Origin: an uncultured Collinsella sp.
GTDB lineage: Bacteria > Actinomycetota > Coriobacteriia > Coriobacteriales > Coriobacteriaceae
Length of the DNA stretch: 62,993 nt
Assembly: GCA_902490405.1 (NCBI GenBank)
Contig: CABUDS010000011.1
Coordinates: forward strand, 1 to 62,993
Reading direction: 5' to 3'
This document shows, piece by piece, positions 17,280-23,424 of the stretch. Each line of letters opens with the position of its first letter. Position 1 is the stretch's first letter. Under the pieces are notes generated by a model. It saw only the letters and a list, made by a program, of their open reading frames with translations, made no database searches and was not told the DNA's origin. Position numbers and translations under genes: made by a program.

Positions 17280-17417
17280 TTGGTTAGTGACTATGAACTT
17301 GTCGAATATGCTGATCCCGAGGGACGACCTTTTTGGGAACTAACCACCTCTCCTGAGAACTCTCAATTTCAGAAGATGATGTCTGATCCTAAACGAAGTT
17401 TACCGCCCGTAAAATGA
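17280..17417 (+). CDS. N-terminal half of a HigB/Gp49-type toxin (split by a frame change)
   Basis: A 45-residue frame from a TTG that follows GGAGG by 9 bases. Its sequence, with YELVEYADPEGRPFWEL, matches the first strand and helix of HigB-type toxins (compare the DGRP of mycobacterial HigB1). The next frame begins inside its stop (ATGA overlap at 17414) and supplies the rest of the fold. The junction GTA AAA TGA contains four A, so a -1 slip from AAA would join the frames as PVK-MINQI. It may be an inactivating deletion, translational coupling of two chains, or programmed frameshifting. Confidence 0.55.
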   Translation: MVSDYELVEYADPEGRPFWELTTSPENSQFQKMMSDPKRSLPPVK

Positions 17418-17686
17418 TCAATCAGATTTCAAAAATCTATGATTACGGGCTAAAGGATGTCACTGGAACGTCAAAGCTTCGATGTATCGAGCCTAAGATT
17501 GGACTATACGAACTCAAGGGTTTTGATGGGGTTAATCGAGAAATGGTCTACGCGATTTGCCAAGGCGTGGACAAGATTGTTTTGCTTTTTTGGTTTAAGG
17601 GCCATCAAGGCTCGGGAAATATTTCCAAAGAAATTAAACGCGCAAAACAGTTGGCCCCGATAGCAAAGCAGCTTTTGGAGTCATAG
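17414..17686 (+). CDS. HigB-like (RelE/Gp49 superfamily) toxin, main part
   Basis: 90 residues carrying the core strands and last helix of a Gp49/HigB toxin: IGLYELKGFD, VDKIVLLFWFKGH and the closing helix ISKEIKRAKQLAPIAK. Members cleave mRNA on the ribosome. The first strand and helix seem to be encoded by the preceding 45-codon frame, so on its own this product probably lacks part of the fold. A downstream XRE antitoxin and SecB-like chaperone complete a HigBA-type unit. Toxicity is doubtful unless the frames are joined. Confidence 0.7.
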   Translation: MINQISKIYDYGLKDVTGTSKLRCIEPKIGLYELKGFDGVNREMVYAICQGVDKIVLLFWFKGHQGSGNISKEIKRAKQLAPIAKQLLES

Positions 17687-17725
17687 CGTCGGCTTTTTTG
17701 CCCGCTTACGAAACGGAGACTTGTA

Positions 17726-18118
17726 ATGGTTAAGGTCGATTTATCAGACTTTTACGCGCAAACGGAAACGAGCGAAACCCGTGCCTATGAGCACGCACTA
17801 GATATTGAGTTTATTGTTCATCGCGAGATGCAGCGCTCGGGCTTGAGTAAAAGTGAGCTGGCAAAGCGTATGGGCGTGAGTCTTCAGTCGCTTTCGAAAT
17901 TGTTGAATTCTCAACCCAACATGACGCTGAAAACAATCGCAAAGTTTGAGCTTGCGTTGGGTATCAAAATCATTCCTCAGGTCATTTCCAGTTATTCGAA
18001 TGAGGCGCCGTTTTCTTCGTCTAATAATTCTGTCCGAGAACAATGGTCTTCATTTAACAGCGACTGCTCGGCGAAACGATTGAACTTTGAGATGATTCCG
18101 GGAGGTTTGGCTGCATGA
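17726..18118 (+). CDS. HigA-like XRE-family antitoxin
   Basis: 130 residues; ATG 7 bases after GGAG. A helix-turn-helix spans about residues 38-62 (SGLSKSELAKRMGVSLQSLS), followed by the rest of the XRE domain to about residue 82. The C-terminal tail (from ~90, ending LNFEMIPGGLAA) is long, hydrophilic and then hydrophobic, as in antitoxins whose C-terminal 'chaperone addiction' segment must be bound by a SecB-like chaperone. Its last codon overlaps the chaperone start (ATGA), so the two are coupled. It presumably neutralises the toxin and represses the promoter at 17211. Confidence 0.8.
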   Translation: MVKVDLSDFYAQTETSETRAYEHALDIEFIVHREMQRSGLSKSELAKRMGVSLQSLSKLLNSQPNMTLKTIAKFELALGIKIIPQVISSYSNEAPFSSSNNSVREQWSSFNSDCSAKRLNFEMIPGGLAA

Positions 18119-18564
18119 GCAAGGATTTCATTGCGCCTATTCAGGTTGTTCATTTGTTTGTTGTCGACTCAACTTTTCATATCGAGAATGAGCCCTCCCA
18201 GAATATGGATTTAAAAGTTGACGTTAGCTATCAGGACGTCCATCTATTGAGGAACAAGGCGGGCGAGCGTGCAGACTTAAAGCTGTATGTGTGTGGCAGT
18301 CTGATTGATAGGGACGATGCAAAGGAAAAAATGCGCGCTGATGTGACGGTTGCTATTTCGGTGTCAACAAAAATGCCGTTCGACATTTCAGACGATGAAG
18401 CGCGCCGTTATCTTCTCTCTAATGCGATTTCCATGGCGTATGGTCACGCTAAGAGCTATCTGATGGTCGTTACTGGACTTTCGCCCATGGGGGCTTTGAC
18501 GCTGCCGGCAATTCTTCCTTCGGAATTGGCAGCGGACAGCGATGCATCTTTCCAAAGTGAGTAA
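18115..18564 (+). CDS. SecB-like chaperone of a toxin-antitoxin-chaperone module
   Basis: 149 residues. The middle and C-terminus follow the SecB fold: alternating strands (VDVSYQDVHLL, ADLKLYVCGS, VTVAISVSTK) and then a helix LLSNAISMAYGHAKSYLMVV followed by a Pro-rich segment GALTLPAILPSEL, the counterpart of SecB's ...PPINF end. Monoderm actinobacteria have no general SecB, but TAC-encoded SecB-like chaperones are known (Rv1957 in Mycobacterium tuberculosis). The four-base overlap with the antitoxin gene and the shared promoter support a dedicated role in folding the antitoxin. Identification by fold pattern and context. Confidence 0.7.
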   Translation: MSKDFIAPIQVVHLFVVDSTFHIENEPSQNMDLKVDVSYQDVHLLRNKAGERADLKLYVCGSLIDRDDAKEKMRADVTVAISVSTKMPFDISDDEARRYLLSNAISMAYGHAKSYLMVVTGLSPMGALTLPAILPSELAADSDASFQSE

Positions 18565-18614
18565 GTTGTTCTCGAGTTGGATTTTGCCTGCCGCTGTGTG
18601 CAAATGTAACGGGG

Positions 18615-18653
18615 TGCCGAATCGGTAGTCTGACTGATTCGGCATTTATATTT
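18615..18653 (+). terminator. Terminator of the TAC module
   Basis: A perfect 9-bp stem, TGCCGAATC with GATTCGGCA, around a 12-base loop, followed by TTTATATTT. Confidence 0.8.
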
Positions 18654-18785
18654 CGAAGTTTCTAGTTGAAGCCCTGCGATGCCCGTGCTGCGACAGCTAA
18701 ATTGACCGTGACGTCCCGTCTTGCGACACGCATGTAGCTCCGCACGGGTATCATGGTGAAAGCGATTTCAACGACAGGGGTGCTC

Positions 18786-19766
18786 GTGGTAAAGATGAAA
18801 GATGTGGCCGAGCTGGCGGGCGTTTCGAGCGCCGCCGTCTCGCGCTACCTCAATGGTGGGTATATCTCGGCGGACAAGGCCGAGCGCATTAAGCAGGCGA
18901 TTGAGCTGACCGGATACGTGCGATCCAGCCAGGCTCGCGCGCTGCGAACCGGTTCCACCAAGCTCATCGGCGTCATCGTGCCTAAGATTAATTCCGAGTC
19001 GGTGAGCCGCATTACGGCGGGCATCGGGCAGGTGCTTGGCCGCCGCGGCTACCAGATGCTTCTTGCCAATACCGATAACGTCCCCGATCGCGAGCTCGAA
19101 TACCTCGGTTTATTCCAAAACCATCCGGTCGATGGCATTGTGCTGGTGGCAACTATGATTACCGGCGAGCATCGCCGGGCGATTGAGTCGTGCCGTGTGC
19201 CCATTGTGTTGATCGGCCAACATGTCGAGGGCGCGGCGTGCGTCTATCACGACGATTACGAGGCCGCTTTCGAGCTGGGTCAGGCACTCGCGAAGCGTGC
19301 TGAGGGCAAGATCGCCTACATCGGAGTTACCGAGGAAGACCGTGCCGCCGGTTATGACCGTTGTCGTGGTTTTGAGGCCGGCTTGCGCGCCGCGGGCGTG
19401 GCACTTGATCCGAGCCTGATTTGCCAGGGGTCCTTTACGCTCGACTCGGGCTATCGCGCTGCACGCGAACTGCTCTCCGTCGATCCCGATGTTTCGTTTA
19501 TCGCTTGCGCGACCGATACTATGGCGGCCGGCGCCCTGCGCGCTCTTGACGAGGTTCGCGGCATGGGCGAGGGTGTGCGTCGCGTGAGCGGTTTTGGCGA
19601 CAACGCATTTTTGCGCGCGCTGACGGGCGGCATTCCCACCGTGCATTACGGCTACCTGACCAGCGGCGTCGAGGCGACTAATATGTTGCTCAATACGCTC
19701 GATGGCGTGGAGGGGGAGAGCGGTTTAAAGACGCTCAAGCTCGGCCATCAGCTGATGAATGTCTAG
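18786..19766 (+). CDS. LacI-family transcriptional regulator
   Basis: The GTG at 18786, five to six bases after AGGGG, gives a product of about 326 residues that opens MVKMKDVAELAGVSSAAVSR, the standard LacI helix-turn-helix; the hinge and start of the sugar-binding core follow (STKLIGVIVPKI). The rest is a periplasmic-binding-like dimer domain, with DGIVLVATM and FIACATDTMAAGAL typical of sucrose/fructan-type members. An ATG at 18753 would add 11 residues with no ribosome site. It stands alone, between the TAC terminator and another terminator at 19838, so its target genes are not visible. Effector unknown. Confidence 0.9.
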   Translation: MVKMKDVAELAGVSSAAVSRYLNGGYISADKAERIKQAIELTGYVRSSQARALRTGSTKLIGVIVPKINSESVSRITAGIGQVLGRRGYQMLLANTDNVPDRELEYLGLFQNHPVDGIVLVATMITGEHRRAIESCRVPIVLIGQHVEGAACVYHDDYEAAFELGQALAKRAEGKIAYIGVTEEDRAAGYDRCRGFEAGLRAAGVALDPSLICQGSFTLDSGYRAARELLSVDPDVSFIACATDTMAAGALRALDEVRGMGEGVRRVSGFGDNAFLRALTGGIPTVHYGYLTSGVEATNMLLNTLDGVEGESGLKTLKLGHQLMNV

Positions 19767-19837
19767 GCTTACGTGATCTACCGCGCGCTCAACATTTAGG
19801 CGTTCAGTCGCCTATCGGCGCTATACTGCAGCCGTTG

Positions 19838-19873
19838 CCCACGATGCGGGGAACACCCGCATCGTGGGTTTTT
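19838..19873 (+). terminator. Terminator after the LacI-family gene
   Basis: A perfect 13-bp stem, CCCACGATGCGGG with CCCGCATCGTGGG, around GAACA, then T5. Confidence 0.93.
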
Positions 19874-19895
19874 GCTTATGAAGGGACGGTGCCGC

Positions 19896-20888
19896 GTGGA
19901 CGTACAGCAGCTAGAAGAGGCTTGGGCTTTGAGGGCCGGCGCGCGTGAGGCGCGATTGGTTGCGGCCTCGCATGTGCCGGCGGCGCTGTCTCTGTTGGGG
20001 ATTGTACGTTCCGGCGATCGCCTGGTTGCGTTTGCCGATGACTTTGCCGATGCGTTTGCGCGCAGCTTTGATGGATGCGGCGTGGCTATGGTGGGGGAGC
20101 CGTCGGTTGCGGCGTTTAATGCCGCGTCCGAGGGCTTTGATGCTTCGTTTGATGCCGAGGGACCGCACCTGTGGTGGTTCGTCAACTCTATTGGCGGGTT
20201 TGGATTGCGCGTGCCCGATCTGCGCGCGCTAGGACGCGCCGCGCGTGAGGCTCATGCGCTGCTCGTGGTGGATAACACCGTGGCTGGTGTCTTTGGGTGC
20301 GATCCGCGGCGCTTGGGTGCCGTGCTGTCGCTCGAGGCACTTGATCGCGTATGCGCGGGCGATGCTCCGCACAAGTTGGTTGCCGTATCGGTCGCGCGCT
20401 CGCAGCTCAAGCGCCATCGCGTGGATGCCGCTGCCGAGTGCGCGCATGCTCTGCTTAAGGGCTGTGGCTTGGTCAAACTTGATTTGCCTGCTGATGAGGC
20501 CGGTGTGCTGGAGTGCGGGCTGGACTCGCTCGATGCCCGCATGCAGGCACATTTCGACCGCGCACGTGCGCTGGCCGAGTACTTGGCTGCCAATGAGATG
20601 GTGCACGCCGTGCGCTATCCTGGACTGAGCTCGCATCCCGACCATGCGGTTGCAACTGGAATCCTCGAGCACGGCTTTGGTCCGGCAGTTGAGTTTGACC
20701 TTATCGAGCGCAGTGCGGGCGATTTGTTCGATGCTTTGCCGGGGGAGTTTCGCACATCGCCCGCCGGCGGCGCAACGACGCGACTCTCTGCTCCGCGCGG
20801 CAAGCAGGGGAGCACCATTCGCCTCTTCGCCGGTACCGACGACCCCCTGGTTGTAGCGTCCACCCTGGACAACGCGCTCCGAAAGTAA
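19896..20888 (+). CDS. Cys/Met-metabolism-type PLP enzyme, divergent (possible missing catalytic Lys)
   Basis: About 330 residues from the GTG at 19896, which follows AAGGGA; the ATG at 19878 has no ribosome site. The fold of cystathionine gamma-synthase-like enzymes is recognisable: LLVVDNTVAGVFGCDP carries the PLP-pocket Asp, and the end, with GSTIRLFAGTDDPLVVASTL, matches the family's closing R-L-S-V-G-I-E-D-P. The usual S-x-T-K-x-x-x-G-H motif that forms the Schiff base is not found; the equivalent place reads SVARSQLKRHRVDA. It may therefore be a non-catalytic or repurposed homologue. Single gene, downstream of a terminator, reaction unknown. Confidence 0.7.
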   Translation: MDVQQLEEAWALRAGAREARLVAASHVPAALSLLGIVRSGDRLVAFADDFADAFARSFDGCGVAMVGEPSVAAFNAASEGFDASFDAEGPHLWWFVNSIGGFGLRVPDLRALGRAAREAHALLVVDNTVAGVFGCDPRRLGAVLSLEALDRVCAGDAPHKLVAVSVARSQLKRHRVDAAAECAHALLKGCGLVKLDLPADEAGVLECGLDSLDARMQAHFDRARALAEYLAANEMVHAVRYPGLSSHPDHAVATGILEHGFGPAVEFDLIERSAGDLFDALPGEFRTSPAGGATTRLSAPRGKQGSTIRLFAGTDDPLVVASTLDNALRK

Positions 20889-20905
20889 CTAATCGGGGTG
20901 TGTGT

Positions 20906-21061
20906 CACGAAAACGGCCTATTTACTACGTTTAAGCCATAGGGGTCGACCATACCCGCCTATTTCGAAAATTGCCAAGCTGTCTACCAGCGGTTTTATTT
21001 TCATAATGTCCGGTATGGTCGAGGGTATTCAGCTAAACGTAGTAGATGGGCCCGTTTTGTG
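20906..21061. repeat. Nested inverted-repeat element
   Basis: Three pairs of arms are nested with equal spacing: CACGAAAACGGCC (20906-20918) with GGCCCGTTTTGTG (21049-21061, one base different in length); TACTACGTTTA (20923-20933) with TAAACGTAGTA (21034-21044); and TCGACCATACC (20945-20955) with GGTATGGTCGA (21012-21022). The central ~56 bases do not pair. Spacers of 11 bases on both sides keep the symmetry. It looks like a small non-coding mobile repeat rather than a terminator. Confidence 0.75.
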
Positions 21062-21113
21062 GCACGAGCCTCAATCCGAGGGCACGGTGGACAACAATTC
21101 AGTCCCAAAAGGA

Positions 21114-21461
21114 CTACTCTGCATTGATGCTGGCGATGAGGGCGTCGGCTTTAGTGGCGATGACCTGGTTGATGTCGGCCTGCAGCTCCTCGTAGACCGC
21201 TATGGCGCGCTCGCCGGCAGGCGTGAGCGTGGATCCGCGGGCGCCGTCGCGCTCGATGAGCTTGCAGTCCAGCTGTCCTTCGGCCTCGTTTACAATACGC
21301 CACGCTTTGGAATAGGCCATGCCCATGCTCTTGGCGGCGCGGTTGAGCGAGTGCTCGCGGGCGATACCCTGCAGCAGCAAGACACAGCCGTGGCCGAAGA
21401 CGCCCGGCAGATCCTTGTCGCACGCTTGAATGACCAACTTTGCCGTCGTCTTGTACTTCAT
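21114..21461 (-). CDS. ModE-type (LysR-like winged HTH) regulator
   Basis: About 115 residues on the minus strand, starting at the ATG at 21461 (a GTG at 21470 is three codons upstream). It corresponds to the N-terminal DNA-binding domain of ModE: HTH segment HSLNRAAKSMGMAYSKAWR, then the wing region with RGSTLTPAGERAI. The C-terminal molybdate-binding MOP domains of full ModE are absent, as in many short ModE-like proteins. It probably controls molybdenum-enzyme or transport genes elsewhere; none are adjacent. Transcribed away from guaB. Confidence 0.85.
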   Translation of the reverse strand: MKYKTTAKLVIQACDKDLPGVFGHGCVLLLQGIAREHSLNRAAKSMGMAYSKAWRIVNEAEGQLDCKLIERDGARGSTLTPAGERAIAVYEELQADINQVIATKADALIASINAE

Positions 21462-21546
21462 ACGCTCCACGTCTCCCCGCTAAAGTGTTTGCTGGGCAAA
21501 CGCAAAGCCTGCGTCAAACCCTCGTGTGCTCTTCTTAAATCATGCA

Positions 21547-21575
21547 TTGTAGCAGTCAAAGTGCGTTAAGATACT
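21547..21575 (+). promoter_or_regulatory. Promoter of guaB
   Basis: TTGTAG (21547-21552), exactly 17 bases, GATACT (21570-21575). The leader of ~70 bases then leads to AAAGGAG ahead of the guaB ATG. Confidence 0.55.
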
Positions 21576-21654
21576 TCCCCAGTATTGGGCGCCCAAGGTT
21601 GGGCTGGGTCCTACGAGGCCTGCAGCCGACCGGTCGCATGGAAAAAGGAGAAAC

Positions 21655-23166
21655 ATGGCTACGTTCTTTCCCGGTGAGTCCCACACGTTTTCGGAGTATC
21701 TGCTGGTCCCTGGTTACTCGTCCTCGCAGTGCATCCCCAACAACGTCTCTCTTAAGACGCCGCTGACCCGCTTTAAGCGCGGTGAGAAGCCGGCAATCAC
21801 CCTGAACATCCCCATGGTTTCCGCTATCATGCAGTCCGTCTCGGGCGTCGACATGGGTGTCGCGCTCGCTACCGAGGGTGGCCTGTCCTTCATTTACGGT
21901 TCCCAGAGCGCCGAGTCCGAGGCCGCTATGGTCAAGGCCGTCAAGGATCACAAGGCTGGTTTCGTTCAGTCCGATTCCACGCTGACCCCCGACATGACTA
22001 TGGAGCAGGTCATCGAGCTCAAGGAGAAGACCGGTCACTCCACCATGCCGGTCACCGACGACGGCACTCCCAAGGGTAAGCTCCTGGGCATCGTCACCAG
22101 CCGTGACTATCGTCCTAGCCGCGATGACCACCAGACGAAGGTCTCCGAGTTCATGACCCCGCGTGAGCAGCTCATCGTGGGCGACAAGAACATTAGCCTC
22201 AAGGTTGCCAACGACGTCATCTGGGACAATAAGCTCAACGCTCTGCCTATCGTCGACGACAATGATCACCTTATGGGCATCGTCTTCCGCAAGGACTACG
22301 ACAGCCACAAGACCAACCCCAACGAGCTGCTCGATAACGACAAGCGCTACATGGTCGGCGCCGGTATCAACACCCGCGACTATGCCGAGCGCGTGCCGCT
22401 GCTTATCGAGGCCGGTGCCGACGTTCTGTGCATCGACTCCTCCGAGGGCTTCAGCGAGTGGCAGAAGCGCACCATCGAGTGGATTCGCGCCAACTACGGC
22501 GAGGACGTCAAGGTCGGTGCCGGTAACGTCGTCGACGCCGAGGGCTTCCGCTTCCTGGCCGACTGCGGTGCCGACTTCATCAAGGTCGGTATCGGCGGCG
22601 GTTCCATTTGCATCACCCGCGAGACCAAGGGCATCGGCCGTGGCCAGGCCACCGCGCTGATCGATGTCTGCCGTGCTCGCGACGAGTACTACGAGGAGAC
22701 CGGCGTCTACGTGCCCGTGTGCTCCGACGGCGGCATCGTCTACGACTACCACATGACGCTCGCCCTTGCCATGGGTGCCGACTTTATGATGTTGGGCCGC
22801 TACTTCGCTCGCTTCGACGAGAGCCCGACCGAGCGCGTCAACGTCAACGGCCAGTACATGAAGGAGTACTGGGGCGAGGGTTCTGCGCGTGCCCGCAACT
22901 GGCAGCGCTACGATCTGGGCGGCGCCGCGAAGCTCAGCTTCGTCGAGGGCGTCGACTCCTACGTCCCGTACGCCGGGTCCCTTAAGGATGGCGTGGGCAG
23001 CACGCTCTACAAGGTTAAGTCCACGATGTGCAACTGCGGTGCCCTCTCGATCCCCGAGCTCCAGGAAAAGGCACGCCTGACCTTGGTCTCCTCGACCTCG
23101 ATCGTCGAAGGCGGAGCCCACGACGTCGTAGTCAAGGACTCCCAACAGAGCGTAACGTATCGATAA
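21655..23166 (+). CDS. guaB: IMP dehydrogenase
   Basis: 503 residues, ATG after AAAGGAG. It oxidises IMP to XMP with NAD+, the committed step of GMP synthesis. The TIM barrel is split by two CBS modules at about residues 105-225 (HSTMPVTDDG, LNALPIVDDNDHLMGIV). The catalytic-loop Cys lies in GGGSICITRETKGIGRGQ, and the mobile flap contains NWQRYDLGG. Sequence LCIDSSEGFSEWQ holds the NAD-binding Asp. Divergently placed from the ModE-like gene with its own promoter. It ends in a strong terminator at 23216. Confidence 0.97.
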   Translation: MATFFPGESHTFSEYLLVPGYSSSQCIPNNVSLKTPLTRFKRGEKPAITLNIPMVSAIMQSVSGVDMGVALATEGGLSFIYGSQSAESEAAMVKAVKDHKAGFVQSDSTLTPDMTMEQVIELKEKTGHSTMPVTDDGTPKGKLLGIVTSRDYRPSRDDHQTKVSEFMTPREQLIVGDKNISLKVANDVIWDNKLNALPIVDDNDHLMGIVFRKDYDSHKTNPNELLDNDKRYMVGAGINTRDYAERVPLLIEAGADVLCIDSSEGFSEWQKRTIEWIRANYGEDVKVGAGNVVDAEGFRFLADCGADFIKVGIGGGSICITRETKGIGRGQATALIDVCRARDEYYEETGVYVPVCSDGGIVYDYHMTLALAMGADFMMLGRYFARFDESPTERVNVNGQYMKEYWGEGSARARNWQRYDLGGAAKLSFVEGVDSYVPYAGSLKDGVGSTLYKVKSTMCNCGALSIPELQEKARLTLVSSTSIVEGGAHDVVVKDSQQSVTYR

Positions 23167-23215
23167 GATAAGACCTGCACATAAAGGTTGAGCCTCAACC
23201 ACGTTATTTAGATAA

Positions 23216-23252
23216 AGCGAGATGCCTGCAAGTCGCAGACATCTCGCTTGTT
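23216..23252 (+). terminator. Terminator of guaB
   Basis: AGCGAGATG pairs with CATCTCGCT around a 15-base loop, then TGTTGT. A smaller GGTTGAG/CTCAACC hairpin lies just upstream (23186-23200). Confidence 0.8.
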
Positions 23253-23283
23253 GTATTTGCTATCATCATGCGAGTTAACCTTA

Positions 23284-23403
23284 GGGTCGGTCGGCTTAGC
23301 TTTGTTCGCTACAAGTTCCGCACGCAAAGAAGAGCACTTAATGTGCTCTTCGTCTTGCGCAGGACTGTCCGCAGTAGCGAATAAAGCTAAGCCGTCCGAC
23401 CCC
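23284..23403. repeat. 120-bp long inverted repeat upstream of leuS
   Basis: A left arm of 29 bases (23284-23312, GGGTCGGTCGGCTTAGC...) pairs almost perfectly with the right arm (23374-23403, ...GCTAAGCCGTCCGACCC). Inside, a second hairpin GAAGAGCAC-TTAAT-GTGCTCTTC (23329-23351) is flanked by pairing CGCAA/TTGCG. Both strands can encode similar short peptides (GLALFAT near one end, ANKAKP near the other). No T-box, RBS-masking or T tract is obvious. It stands 21 bases ahead of the leuS ATG and inside its leader. Confidence 0.8.
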
Positions 23404-23424
23404 AGCAAGATTAAAGGAGCTGAT

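Noticed and set aside
21556..23202. 548-codon open frame antisense to guaB
   Set aside because: It is the complement of a GC3-biased real gene; its protein is Val/Gly/Asp-rich low-complexity sequence with no family motif.
23253..23424. T-box leader controlling leuS
   Set aside because: The conserved T-box sequence (AGGGTGG-type) and a T-tract terminator are missing; the structure is a plain long inverted repeat.
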